Shown here: positions 24,051 to 35,809 of the stretch, one piece after another
How the letters are laid out: every line of letters begins with the position of its first letter
How positions within the stretch are numbered: position 1 is the first letter of the stretch
Source: Symbiodinium sp. CCMP2592
Taxonomy: Eukaryota > Sar > Dinophyceae > Suessiales > Symbiodiniaceae
DNA: 64,000 nucleotides
Assembly: GCA_905221615.1 (NCBI GenBank)
Contig: CAJNDT010001251.1
Coordinates: 1-64,000, forward strand
Reading direction: 5' to 3'
The notes under the pieces: generated by a model
Databases searched by the model: none
What the model was told of the DNA's origin: nothing
What the model saw: the letters and a program-made list of their open reading frames with translations, nothing else
Made by a program: the position numbers and the translations under genes

Positions 24051-24161
24051 ATATTATAGGGGCCTGAGTAATTACCAATACAATCTTGGTGGTTTCGCAA
24101 TATAGTATATTGGGCCCCAAAACCCTATTCTAGCTATTCCACTTACTACTGCCCCTATATT
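24051..24161. repeat. GGCCCCTATATTA-family MITE-like element, copy 3
   Basis: Starts ATATTATAGGGGCCTGAGTA and ends GCCCCTATATT. The internal CTTGGTGGTTTCGCAATATAG and TTGGGCCCCAAAACCCTATT match copy 2 (same orientation). Confidence 0.6.
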
Positions 24162-26104
24162 CAAAGCCTTGCAGCTGCGTTTGGGATTCAGAACCCGGAA
24201 CCCAGGATACGAGGTTCATGGTACCTCAGATTAAATCCTTTAACAGAACCCAGGATATAGAGAGAGAGTTGGGGGCTACGGTTTTCGCCCCACCCCCCCC
24301 CCACCCTGGCCTGTGCCAAACTCCCTCTGGAGCTCCTGCTGAAAGAGCATGTGGATATCCTGCAGCACCCCGGAGTTCTGCTTCAGGGCTTTAGGGTTTA
24401 CGGTTTTGGCTTTAGGTTTTGTGTTTAGGGTTTTGGGTTGAGTTCTTTGGGTTTAGGGTTTAGGGGCTTGAGTGTACATGGGGTTTAGGGGTGCGAAAAG
24501 GGTCTTGGACATCGGGCAAAGTGCTGCAAGGACGTCAGTCAACTGAACATAACAGCGCATCCGCCCTTCCTGAAATAACTGAGGTGCTCCTTTCTACGCA
24601 ACAGTTTTACGGCCAGCCTGATCTATCGTCCATAAATACTGTAATACCTGTAACAAAACAGCACTAAGCACTTTACTAAGTGTTCGCGGTCTACTTCCCC
24701 TAATATAACGAAGCTAAAATGAAAACACCTTGAAATACTCATACAAGTAACACTTTCAACATCTTATGAACCCACAAGGCCCTGTGAACCGCTCTAACGA
24801 TCATTACAATTACGATTACGATTGCTATTACTCTTACTGGTCCTATTACCTTTACTATTCTAGTCAATATCACTAATGTTGTTGTTACTGCTACAGTTTC
24901 TTTCATTGTTATTACCCTTGTTTTTATCAGCTCACAACCTTGCAATTTTGCCTTTGCAGCTGGGATTTGGGCGCAGCATTTATGCCGCAAGCCCTTGTCC
25001 CGACAGCCTGAAACCCGTATCCGTATGCTTAAACTTTGTAATCTCACCTCAAAGCACCCGACCCACATTAACCAAGAGCTGCCCATACCCTAAGCCCTAA
25101 ACGCACGGTAAACTCTCGTCAACGCTGCTTCGCGCCGTTCGACCCAAAGGAGAGTAGCGACAACAGCCCTCTCCTTCCATCGCACACACACACACACACC
25201 TCAAACACCATAGACGCCCAAATCCCGAAAATCTTAGGGCGTAAGGCTTCCTTTAACCTACTAGCACCTGCCTCTTTGCAGGTTCCTACAACAACCCGCT
25301 GCGTAAACCTCATAGGGGCCGTACAAAAGAAGTGGTACTCTTGGCATGTCATCGAAGCCTTAATCTTCCTATCCACTCCCTATTCTCATTATAGTAGAAT
25401 ACATTTCAATTTCAAATATCCTATTTTAATCATTAAGGCCTTAAGGCCTCTAGAATTTAAAATCTAAACCCGATAACACCCTTATATAAAATCTGCACAG
25501 GACCGCTCTGAGAACCCCACTTAAACAAAAAACACCTTATCTTGCAGCACCCAGCCTCGAGGAAGCAAAAGGCCAGGTTCTTTGGATAGCCTTGGGCTGT
25601 CCGGGTTTGGGGCTGCTTAGGGTTGAGAGTTCTGGGTTCTGAATCCCAGATCTAGCTAGCAGTTCGGGTCGAAGCAGGCTCTCGCGCGCCGTTTGTTGCG
25701 GGTGGTTGTAGTATTTGGGCTTTAGGTCCCCGGAAGAAACTACTCTGAATCCGAATGGTTGCTGGTATCTAAGATCCGCGTGTTTGGATACTTGTCGCCC
25801 GGGGCCTCCTACGGACTTGGGGACAGGCGGCAGACCAATGCCGGACATTGGGTGGACAGTGTTGAACCCCGCTATGGCCCGCCATACCCCTAAGCCCTCC
25901 AAATTCTGAGCCCTTACGCCCCCCCTGATTTCCACAGTTCAGACGTTCACAAGAACGCTCTACGGGACCAGATCCCCACAAGTTGACATGTTGGTCCTGG
26001 AAGATTAAACTCTTATAGTCGCTAGGCAGGATATGCACGGACCCGTCTCGCAAAGCGCAAACACTCAACTCCCAAAGATCCTGCGACAGGAGCTCTGGCC
26101 CGGG

Positions 26105-26232
26105 TAATGTAGGGGCCTTAAATATTGGAACAGGGTTTTGGGGCATATTGTACTATATAAATATGATATTGACAAACCCTCAAAACAGCGTTGGTACTTA
26201 TTTCAGTTATTTAGGCCCAGGCCCCTATATTA
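26105..26232. repeat. GGCCCCTATATTA-family MITE-like element, copy 4
   Basis: Starts TAATGTAGGGGCCTTAAATA, ends GGCCCCTATATTA, with CAGGGTTTTGGGGCATATT inside as in the other copies. About 128 bp, slightly expanded in the centre. Confidence 0.65.
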
Positions 26233-26864
26233 ATGCCTCCGAGGCGCCAATGTCAAAGAGGGCCATGTAGCAAACGCCTCGGTTTTCGGCACAAAGAGCC
26301 ACTGATGAACTGACGGGACCTGCTTTGCTTGAGAGAGTAACAAGGGGGTTTTTCAGAAATAGGGGTCCTCCCCTAAAGAAACCCGATGCCCCAAACCCCA
26401 TCACCCCGCATCCGAAGCCAGACGGTCATTTTCCATGATGTAGTGAAACGAATTCGCCAGCTCCTGCGCAGACAGCCAGGAAAGGTCATCCGCTTTGGTT
26501 TCTAAAGCTTATACGGTGCTTCACAGGGTTGCGGAATTTTTACTCGGATATCAAAGCCCGAAATTTGCGCTCACTTGCAATAACAAGGAGCTCCGTATGC
26601 ACTGACCAAGACGGTAACAGCTTACTTGTAAGTGTAAAGGGTTTACGTGACAGATCATGAAACCTAGTAAATAGGTTATACGTAGTGGCTATGTTTCGGT
26701 GATTACTTTACCTTGCCAGAGAGTCCTGTCCTTGAACGACCATGAGGCATGGTCAGAACGTGAAACGCTACACAACTAAGCAAAAAGCGTTTGTACAACT
26801 GCACAAGAATAACTACGACTACAACGTCAAGCCACTCACACTCACAGTTGTCCAGCACAAGCGT

Positions 26865-27812
26865 TCACATTTCACACGCTTCAGCGGCTTGGCACACGCT
26901 AGCGACAAAGGACACGTTGTTGGCAATTTCACGAGCACGATTGGTGACGGCGGAGGTGCAGAACAGCGTCGACAAACTCAACGTTCGCCCCGATCTGGCT
27001 CGAGAACGCCACCTTTCTCGCAAGGCTTGGTGCGCTGAGCAATGAAGGAGAGCATGTGCAAGAGTGTCTGAGTGACCAGCACAAAACCGACAAGGTCTGG
27101 CTGCAATGCTTTGATGGCGAGCGCTTCGCCCATCACAGAAGGGGTGATGCCCACAACGAGCTAACCCCCAGTAGCGAGCATGTGCAGGAGACACGTGCCG
27201 GCCATAAACCACTGGGTGCAAGCCGAGGTGCGGCTGCCACTGTGCATAATCGTGCAGAGTTTCAATGCCGCGGACTGCAGCGGAGTACCACGCATTGGCA
27301 TGCGAAACTAACACGGTACGCACATGGCGCAACCAGCGTCGAACCACTGATTGGCTAGCACCACGTCCTACACTCCAAGTTTCTGGATGAGAAACACCGA
27401 GCGGAATCAGCTCATTTTGGAGACTATGAACCCAAGAACCGGGACATTCAGAGGCAATACGCGCAACCTCTGCGGCTATACATCTGCCTGGGATGGAGAG
27501 TAGGCGTCCCCATAACCCCGCAGCACTAAGTAAGTGGGAGAAATGGGCATCAAACCAACCAAGCTGACCCTGAACGGCCGCAGTTGGGGCACCACGCGGC
27601 CACATCAGCAAGCGGCGTCCCCATTGGAATAAACGAGTGTTCACACGCTGTAGCTGACGGTCCTCGGCAACAAATTCCAATCCGAAGAAAACGGAAGGAC
27701 GCGTCATGTGTATATAAAGACTGGTGGATTCCGATACCGGTGTAGCAAAATGTAAGGAAGTCCTGTCAGGATCCTCATTATAAACAACACTGAGGGAGAG
27801 GAGGGTCAACAA
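26865..27812 (-). pseudogene. 5'-truncated LINE fragment (RT thumb and zinc-finger region)
   Basis: A 315-codon open frame entered without an ATG (codon TTG), as expected of a truncated insertion. Residues near 60-90 (RLFQWGRRLLMWPRGAP, then AAVQGQLGWFDA) match the post-catalytic region of LINE reverse transcriptases. CRFCAGHSDTLAHALLHC near 240-258 is the C-x2-C...H...C finger found before or at the end of such proteins. No catalytic RT boxes, endonuclease or RNase H are present. It is not a copy of the element at 16.7-21.8 kb: the finger and surrounding residues differ, so a second LINE lineage is represented. Truncation at the 5' end is the usual result of incomplete reverse transcription. 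Confidence 0.7.
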
Positions 27813-29796
27813 CCAAGAGCCTTGAACCCTATGCTTCTTAAACCCTACACCCTGAACTCAACAAAACATGCTCAACCTTGGGCGTCAAGCAAAGCCCTGA
27901 ACTACACTGGAACAGAGCGCTTAGACGCCGTCACATTAATTTCGGGGCCTTGATCATGATGATAGGGAACCTCAAGAACAGTCATATATTCAACTTAAGC
28001 CCGAGACTGCTAAGCAGTCCAACGAGATCCCACGTCCCGGACTCTACAGCCCCAATCCTCACAAAGGCTTAAGCGTCGTAGCTTGGGCTTTAGGGTCCTT
28101 CTGTTGGGTCATCTTTGAGCAGATACGACTGTAAAAATTTTACGTCTCCATACCCAGTCTTCTGGAGCTCGCGGTCCTTCGACGGAACATCTCGGCGGCA
28201 TGTTACTTCAGCGGAGCAATATGAGCCTGAATAATAAAGAGAAGCCATTAAAAAAAAAACAGTTACCGTTACCTAAACAGCCAACCGTACCAGAAAGCCT
28301 ATACGGGGAAACCCCACACCCCCCAAAACGCTCAAACCCAAAACCCCAACCCCCCCCCAACAAAAGAAAACAAGCAACAAGCACACACAACAACACAAAA
28401 AGAAAACACAACCCCCTCAGACAAAAAACAACAACACACACACAAACAAAAACAATAAAACAAACAAACCAACAAACAAACAAACAAACAAACAGACCAT
28501 CGCATGCAAGAGCCCCCTCAAAGCCAAACCTCGAGAGCCCAAGTCGCGGAGGAGCTGCTTGGCCTGATCCTTGATCTGCTTCGAAACCTGGGTCTCGCCG
28601 AGCTTTAATACATTCTGTTTGAATAGAACTCAATGCACTAACACAGTAACAGGATATAACACACTGCAGTAGAATATTTGTAGAACATAAGCTATCATAG
28701 TAGACTACAGTAGAACATATAACAGATTCGTATACCATAAGAGAAAAAACTTTAAACAACAAACACAATTAACATGATATAATCAGACGCCTCTCCATGC
28801 ACTCTGCTTGGACGTGTATGCTACTACAACTCATGCATTCCACCTCGCAGTACAAGAAAATGTTGAGGCAGCACGAAAGTATGCAAGACAAGGCAGGACG
28901 CAGTGTCTTCATGCTGAGTGCTGTGAGGTTTCGTGATTTCGGGGAGCTGTGCCTTGATCTAAAGTTTGGCATTCTACCGCAACTTTTGCGTACAGCTGAG
29001 GCAAAACCGCAGAAGTTTTACGGCGGCAGCAGGATTAGGGAGCCCGTTAGACGGTGCAGCTAGGTGTACGTTCTTTTCTGTTCTAGCGGGGGGGGGGGAA
29101 GAGCTACATACCCATAGGCTCCATAGTAGGTCCTTCTTATCGGATTTAATGCAGCCTATGGGTAGAGGCTCAGCAGCCGACGGGACCTGGCCTATGATAC
29201 CCAGGGCTCCAACTCTCCAAGCCCATAAACTCCGCGACCCCTAAAGCTTATGACAATTTGAAAGTGCAAGGGGCTCTAGACTCTTGCAGCTCCAAGCAGC
29301 CTTGTTGGAGTCGTCCCACGTTTCTACCAAGATCAGTCCGTCCAAGCTCCGCGCGATGAAGGTGACATGCGCCATGCCTTGCAAGAGAACCCGGCAGTGC
29401 AAGTTCAGAACATATATGGGTTAGGGGTGAAGGGCTTCATGTAACTATGTTGGGCATAGCTTCAGCACTCGAAGAACGGGGCTTAGGACTTGGGATTGTG
29501 AGGTTACCCTCTTCAAACTTATTTATTGTGTTAAGGTCCCTATCCTATATTAGAGGTTAGAGAAAGACATGAGGCTGCTTTCTTCCAACCTACTGTTCCC
29601 ATCGCTACTTGTGCAGAGCAATGCCCTGTACTCGGCCGGCTATAGATACACAAGTGCAGGCTACTACGCCATGATGTAGAACGAGGCCCTGAAATCTAGA
29701 ACTTCACAGCCCGAACGGTACGATAAGCCCCTTACACCCGCAAGGAACCTGCGCATTTTCACAGCGGCTGGGGCTTATGCTATCACTAAACTGAAA

Positions 29797-29905
29797 CTGG
29801 GCTTTGAAATAAGTTAACCAGGGAGAAAGAAGTATAAAGTCTATTTCATACTGGTTCCTTTAACCAAAAGGTGTTAAAGTATGGCACTCCAAAGCGCAGT
29901 GAAAA
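29797..29905. repeat. Dispersed element with CTGGGCTTT and ACCAGGGAGAA words, copy 1
   Basis: AACTGGGCTTTGAAATAAGT, AACCAGGGAGAAAGAAGTAT, TGGTTCCTTTAACC and GTTAAAGTATGGCACTCCAA occur in the same order and spacing at 42755-42872. The ends are weakly inverted. Probably a short non-autonomous element. Confidence 0.55.
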
Positions 29906-32900
29906 AAAGATGCCCAGAGTGAAGTTTCCCGAGCCCCATGCGGTTTATACGGCTTAGAGGGTTTAGGGTTTAGGGCATTGAAGTTTTTAGGGGTTTAGGA
30001 GTTTACGGGTTTAGTGCCCTCACTGCCCTAACTCCTGAACCGGCAAGGTTTTGGCAACCCTGAGGTATATTTGCTAATCCGGGCGCTTTGGAGTCTCCGG
30101 GTACTTACAAGCAGTCTCTTTCTGGCAATCTCCAGGGAATCCTCAGACAGCGCCGGTTTCTGCGACCCAGCCCCCGGAACTTGCCATGGTGTCGGGATTC
30201 TGGGTTCAGTGATAACTAGACCCTCCAGTCTGAAATAACTTAAATTTTGTCTTGGACCCTCAAATCAGAAACTGACCCAAAGAATTTACTACCATTCCGC
30301 GTGAGAGTACTGGGAGACCTAGACTGCTGCTACTTCAGACTATGATCATGAACTTCTAGACCTGGGCTCGTGGCAGAAACCTGTCAAAACCTTGAAGCCC
30401 CTCACCCTAGGGATCCGAAGGCTCTTAAAATCAGGTAATCGGGCTCCAAATCGTAGCTTTCTAGTCCCTAAGGGTCCATGTACTCATATAGCATATACAT
30501 TGGCCTTAATGTAGTCCCTATTTGGGTACTTTGGGGCCCATGCATCTCTATATGGGTACTTGGACCCTTAGGGCTAAACTCTGGGTTCGAGGTGTCCACT
30601 AAACAACAGAGCCGCTTCGATTGAATCGCCGCGCCTCCTCCATAGCCGCTGTGGAGGATGCGCCGCACGCTTCGCCTGCTCTCGTCCTGGCGGGTCTACG
30701 CTTGGTGTGCTCCTGAAAACCACTGAGATGCTCGGAGTGGGCGCTTCGCTTCGGTGGAGGGAGCGGCTGGAAGCCCTGGGGGCCTCTGCCCACTGAATCC
30801 AGGACCGAGAAGCGCCCCACGGCAACATGAGGTTTTGCTTAGTTGCCGACTTCAGAAGCCTCAAAAAGTGTAAACTTTCAGCTTTAAGAGGGCTTGATTC
30901 TCCGAAAAAGTTTAAAGTTTATAAGCCCAACTACGTGCTTCGGGGTGTGGGAAGGGATTTAGGGGCGTGCGACGGTTTGCGTGTTCGGATTTTCGAGGTT
31001 CAGGAACTTTGGTCTGTGCGACGAATCAGGGGCCTACAACAATGCATAACCACTAAAAACGTGAGCCGCCCACATTGACTTCAATAAGGCTAGACAAGGG
31101 CCTTAATCATCAGAACAGGTTTTGGAGTTTGTTCTCGCACATGTTTGACAAGGACTCCTGCGGAATAGTATAGGTATGTACTCAAGCCTCCATGTTACCC
31201 TGCCATAGTTAATGGTTTTCGCTTTGAGGCTCAGGGGTAAAGATTCCCACCATACGCTAGCAGTTTTGTCTTACCTGTAGTTTATGTCGGATCTTATAAT
31301 CTCAGGAAAAGCTTCACAAACCCAACTTTTACGACTCTCCCCTTGCCGAAAAAGCTCGCCCCAAAGGTAGGATGCTCGTTGAGGACTGGGATCTTCTGAG
31401 CTCTTAGGATGCGGGGGTTTAGGAGTCTTATCCATGTTGGGAGGGCTTCGGCTAGACCCTCAAGCTCCCAAACCCATATCGCCCGGCAGAACTTAGTCAA
31501 GGCCTTTGTATACGAACCGCAAGCACATGACCCCTTATTCCGATGGTTTCCGATTGAACGATTCTAAACTCAAAGCCTGAAGCTGGGACGCTGAAACAAA
31601 AGAAGCAGACACTGACTCTCTTTGAGAAGTTTTATCAGAGCGAACATGTTCGAGAATCCGAAGGCATACTGGTTCCTAGTAATAAGTAATACTTCTTGAA
31701 ACCCGCACAACGCCGTTATCGCGGAATGTACCCTGCACCCTGCGCAGGATCCCTCCGCAAACTCAGCAAGATGTAGTTCCTGAAATAATAAACGGCTTTG
31801 GAGCATGAGTGAACTAAACCCTAAACCCTTAACCCTAAAGCCTCGGCAGTTGCATTCGCAACCCAAAGCCATACGTTCTGGGATCCCTCCACGGAGTAGC
31901 TACCTGACCATACACGGAAGGCCTTTGGGTTTGGGGTTTCTGGTCTATAGTCATAAACAAGTCAAGAATATGAATGTGTGGATAGAAAAATAAATATGCA
32001 AATAATATATTTGCATATTATATATGTATAAGTATAAGGGTCTGAACTATCAGGGTCGGGTATAGGGGTACATCATACTCTAACTACAATACGAACTCTA
32101 ATCAGGAAAGGTATATCAGATATTGCTCACGCCAGACCTGTATGGCAGACTTTGTGCTATACATTGCTGGGATCGACTGTGCCTGCCCCAAGCTCCAGTC
32201 GAGCGCTTCGGGGTATATTATACTAAGTTGTAATAAGGAGCCCCAAAATCAAAATAGTACTGGCAATTATTTAAGCCGTCATTGGATCGAACCCAAACCC
32301 TAAACCCTACTACCCTCTGGGTTGCATGGGGGTTCCTTTCTGGGTTGCCCCACATAGCTTCATCTTAAAGAACTTAGCCTAAGCTAGGGTTTGCGGTGTG
32401 TGTGAGCGCTTAGGGGGTATATGCTTTGGGGTCTGTACTTGCAGGCATTTGGGCTTCAATGATTCACCGTTCAATCTTTGGGCTAAGGATTTAGGGCTTC
32501 GAATTTGAGATGTAAATTTAGGGCCCTCGCTTGGGAGGTAGAAAGAACAACATTGCGCGGAAGAACTTGCAGATTAGGTTGAAGGCTCAGGGGCTTAGGG
32601 GTTTAGGGTTTAGGGTTCAGCATGTTTGACCATTTAATTACGTGATGCGGCAGCAGCTCGACTTGCCACAATAAGCGGAAGCTCGACCCCTGCCTGCCAG
32701 AAATGGAAAAGCAACAACGAGCTTAGGATGTATGATGGTTTAGGTCATCTGGGCTTAGAATGTACAGCACCCCTTACCCTTGTAACGACACAAACACGCA
32801 GATGTCCCTGTACTTTCCCCCAGACCTTAGGCCCTAGACCTTAAGCCCTGTAGCCCGCAAACCGCCAATCCGAAACCGTAAACCTCAAACCCAAAACCGC

Positions 32901-32943
32901 AAAGCCCTGAACCCTAAACCTCAAGGCTTGGAATCCCAACAGA

Positions 32944-33038
32944 GAGCCCAATACCCCTGAATTAAGGAATATAGCTCAAATCATAATATGAAGCCCTATA
33001 TGTTAAGCCATATTCCTTAATTAAGGGGTATTGGGCTC
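32944..33038. repeat. 95-bp element with ~29-bp inverted termini
   Basis: GAGCCCAATACCCCTGAATT followed by AAGGAATAT at the left pairs with ATATTCCTTAATTAAGGGGT followed by ATTGGGCTC at the right, with a single mismatch. The core carries an AAATCATAATATGAAGCC word similar to that near 11518-11560. Non-coding, MITE-like, well preserved. Confidence 0.7.
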
Positions 33039-33242
33039 ATCACGACATCCAAAGAAACACAAACGAAGATTCAGGAAGCATGCAAACATGCCCAAATTAA
33101 ACGATGCTGGAACAGGTTTGGTTCCCTGGGCTATGGCAATCGCAACCCTGTGCCACATGCCGCTTTGCAACTTCGTGCAACGTGTATAGTACCAATGACA
33201 CATGCCAACCTTGTGCAATGTGAACGGACGTTCTCAATCATC

Positions 33243-34031
33243 TCAAGCTCGGCCGTTTGCTCCACTCATTTTCTGCGCAATCCCCCAAATATTGGCCTCA
33301 CTCAAGATCGGCGAAGGGCCGAAGCGGCCGAAGGGCGGACCTGAACATGGTTGCCGGATGCGACAAATTGGGCATGCGCCCGGCGCCTGTACACCTTCAA
33401 ACCAAAGCTGGATGCACTCCTGATGGTAGACATGCCCACAAGGAAGAACTGCGACTTGAGATGCTGGCAAAAAATCTTCTAGACAACATACACAGCTTTG
33501 CTGCTGCCAAATTCTCGTTGCTGGCACCATGCACTCTGAGATTGCCTCTTCAGCGGTTTGATCTGCTCCGATGTAGACCCTGCAGAATGTTGACTCTTCT
33601 TCCGGCAAGACTTCATACACATAGGTGGCCCAAAGAAAGAATCGGGCGGATCTGGCAGAGGATACGCCTGACGCCGTGATTCTGGTGGACGATGGCGCCA
33701 TTGGCACCATGATTCTGGCGCACGTTAACGGTAAGTCCCCTATGACATCCACCATACGATTGAAGAAGATGCCCCGGCCAGTAGTGCAGGTCCCGACCCA
33801 TGCGATGCAAATCACAAACGCAACAGCTCCAGGCCGCGATTCGCAAATGATGCTGCCAATCAAGCCTGCTAAAAATATTCCTGTTAGCAGGACACCTGGT
33901 GAAACACAGGTGTTTGATCCAACGAATCTGCTCCGCGAGAATGTGCACAAGGGTCCTCCTGTTCTGGCTCGGAAATGCTGCACCCATCCGGCCACCGAAC
34001 GATCACCCGCAAAAGCACTACTGTCAAGCAA
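33243..34031 (-). CDS. Membrane-anchored RING-H2 finger protein (putative E3 ubiquitin ligase)
   Basis: The 262-codon open frame has a C-terminal RING-H2 finger at about residues 180-223. Cys180/Cys183, Cys198, His200, His203, Cys206, Cys220 and Cys223 follow the C3-H2-C3 pattern (LPCGHVYHQECIQLWF, then CPICR). Such fingers bind two zinc ions and recruit E2 ubiquitin-conjugating enzymes. Upstream, residues about 43-62 (VSPGVLLTGIFLAGLIGSII) and 69-83 (AVAFVICIAWVGTCT) are hydrophobic and could span a membrane. The frame opens with a TTG and the first internal ATG comes only after both hydrophobic segments, so the true N-terminus is probably in an upstream exon. The spacing between Cys206 and Cys220 is within the family range. 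Substrate and compartment cannot be deduced. Plus-strand frames here are shadows. Confidence 0.7.
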   Translation of the reverse strand: MLDSSAFAGDRSVAGWVQHFRARTGGPLCTFSRSRFVGSNTCVSPGVLLTGIFLAGLIGSIICESRPGAVAFVICIAWVGTCTTGRGIFFNRMVDVIGDLPLTCARIMVPMAPSSTRITASGVSSARSARFFLWATYVYEVLPEEESTFCRVYIGADQTAEEAISECMVPATRIWQQQSCVCCLEDFLPASQVAVLPCGHVYHQECIQLWFEGVQAPGACPICRIRQPCSGPPFGRFGPSPILSEANIWGIAQKMSGANGRA

Positions 34032-34630
34032 AGAAATCTGAATATCTCGGCTCTGCCCTAAAACTTAAGCTCGGAAGGCCCTTCTTTATGATGACACAAA
34101 CACAATCTGCAGGACATCTCTCTTGAGAAGCAAATCCTGACGGCAATCGCCAAAATCATAGCCGGCAAGAGCGGTGCTGGTCCCAGGCCCTTTCAGGACC
34201 ACTGTCGCGGGACGAGGCCTGTAACGAAATTGAATGCCACGAAGCTGCACATTGCTCTCTTCCGGACATCAACTGCAGCTGTGGCACCCGCAACCTGCCC
34301 CGCTGGCAAAGAGCGGCGTCCAGCCCACGCCACGGGCGTGGACACCCTCGCCTGGGTAGGGCTTATAGGGTTTACGGGGTTAGGGTTTAATGTTCAGGGT
34401 TGTGGGTTGCACAAGGGCTTGTGGGTTCAGGGCTGAGAGTTTGTAAGTATACTTTCCGGGTCTATAAGGCCTATCGTGTGGGGCGGATAACACCTCACGT
34501 ACTGCCCTAGAATTGGATTTTGGATCCCGGGTAGTCTCACAAGTTACAAGGAACAAGGATGGATCAAAGGAGGGCAGCCAGCCGGTCCGGTCCGAGCTCA
34601 GATGCATCTTCGGCCATGCTGCGCATGATC

Positions 34631-34733
34631 TAGGGGCCTTTATAATTAGTGGTTTTGGGGGGGGGATATTAATATTATGCCACAACCCAAAAACCCCACA
34701 ATAGTAAATTGGTAATTATTTAGGCCCCTATAT
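34631..34733. repeat. GGCCCCTATATTA-family MITE-like element, copy 5
   Basis: TAGGGGCCTTTATAATTA at the left and TAATTATTTAGGCCCCTATA at the right are complementary over about 18 bp. A G-tract lies in the centre. Its right end abuts the next element. Confidence 0.65.
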
Positions 34734-34826
34734 GGGGGTTTCCGAAAATAGGGGACCCTAAATAGTAGGATCCTGATTATATAAGGACACCCAAATAAGG
34801 TACCCTAATTTTCGGAAACTCCCATG
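34733..34826. repeat. 94-bp inverted-repeat element (TTTCCGAAAAT termini)
   Basis: GGGGGTTTCCGAAAATAGGG at the left pairs with CCCTAATTTTCGGAAACTCCC at the right. It directly adjoins the GGCCCCTATATTA element, suggesting insertion of one beside or into the other. Confidence 0.6.
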
Positions 34827-35300
34827 TAAAGAGTTGGGGTTCAAGGTTTCGTGCCTTCGGGTTGAGGGAAGACCCTCCGCGTCGCAATAAGACCCAATAA
34901 ACCCACCCGGGGCCACGGGGGGGGGGGGGGTAAGCAATGGCTGGAAACCCAGCCAGGGGCTGGCTGGCGAAGGGGGAGGGACTTTTGGGCAGCGATCTCT
35001 CAGGGTCGTCGCCGAGGGAACGCGCCTTCTTCCCTCCAAGCGCCGAGCCTCTTCTGGGGTGTAAAAAACGGGGCTCAAGCGCCAGCCGGGCGGCAGAACA
35101 CGCAGCTCTTTTCAGCACGCGATCTTCGCCGAAGTTTCGCCGTCGAGCGGCTTGTTCAATCGGATTCGGTGCTGTACGGCTGCCATTATGCAAGCGCATG
35201 TCACGAGGCTTGCATTCGAACTGCGGCTCTGTTTTGAATTTAAAACACAGACCCTCCCACCCACCTCAAACGTCTGTGTGAAGATGCGAAGATGTTCAAA

Positions 35301-35750
35301 CTAACTCGGGCACGTGACTGGCGTGTGCCAGTTTTGTGCGAAATGTTGTCTGAATAAGTTTTTCTGTACACTGTAAGCCAAACTAACACATATCGGCTCA
35401 CGAAACCCTGATTGTAGATCAAAAGAGTGCTTCTTCAGAGCATTCTTGATGACTTTAGCGGGAACGGTGCGACTGTACTTCACGAAGGCATAGAACTGGG
35501 AACTCTTGTCGCGGGCACTGCGAGATCGTCTGTTTGTTGAAGACTCCATGGCACTCAACTGCTTCAAGATCTTGTTCCACGTCGTTTGGTATGAATGCCC
35601 CCTTAGTGACATTCTGTATGTAAAGAAACGAAGATGCCGCATGAGATCATGGCCGCTTTGATTGGTGCGTCTCAAACGGTGGCATTCGCTTCTGATGATG
35701 CTGTCAAAGACTGAAGAGGGATGACAACTTGCTCCGGGAACATATAAAAA
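35301..35750 (-). pseudogene. Inverted C-terminal fragment of the Penelope-like RT
   Basis: Read on the minus strand from 35750, the frame begins with FLYVPGASCHPSSVFDSI, identical to the last ~28 residues of the plus-strand RT. It then continues through RTNQSGHDLMRHLRFFTYRM for about 120 further residues to a stop at 35301. These residues are what the plus-strand copy lacks. The HP...S...RxR pattern followed by a helical segment is typical of the region after the catalytic core in Penelope-like RTs. No GIY-YIG signature appears before the stop. Confidence 0.75.
35667..35750. repeat. 84-bp perfect inverted repeat, left arm
   Basis: Exact reverse complement of 38414-38497. It begins GCGTCTCAAACGGTGGCATT and ends GGAACATATAAAAA. 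Both arms encode the same RT segment on opposite strands. Identity between arms implies a single recent event. Confidence 0.9.
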
Positions 35751-35809
35751 ATCCAGAGCTTCGTATCACAGCAGCTGGCAGACCACGCTCACCAGATGTC
35801 AGAGATCTT

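Larger units (their letters stand above)
21846..26740. other. Gene-poor spacer
   Basis: Contains possible LINE 3' sequence to about 21930, telomere-like words (22495-22530, 24385-24490), degenerate repeats near 22090-22250, a partial GGCCCCTATA-family element near 22612-22676, a (CA)n run near 25181-25199, and one fuller MITE-like copy at each of 24051 and 26105. ORFs here are short and low-complexity; I accept none as genes. Confidence 0.55.
27813..33242. other. Gene-poor spacer
   Basis: Holds an A/C-rich low-complexity block (about 28245-28500, including a (CAAA)n run near 28443-28497), telomere-like words (29955-29990, 32590-32625, 32865-32930), a G-tract at 29089-29098, and MITE-like elements at 29797 and 32944. 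A partial GGCCCCTATA-family arm lies at 32211-32281. The reading frames through the A/C-rich block are artefacts. I see no gene I can support. Confidence 0.55.
34032..35239. other. Spacer with two abutting MITE-like elements and a GC-rich patch
   Basis: Two short inverted-repeat elements share a boundary near 34733. From about 34915 to 35235 the sequence becomes GC-rich and non-heptameric, starting with a G-tract at 34917-34930. Opposing open frames run on both strands through this patch. Neither shows a recognisable motif, so I leave it unassigned rather than call a gene. Confidence 0.5.

Noticed and set aside
28208-28768. 186-codon Cys/Val/Phe-rich minus-strand ORF
   Set aside because: Reading of the A/C-rich low-complexity block on its complementary strand.
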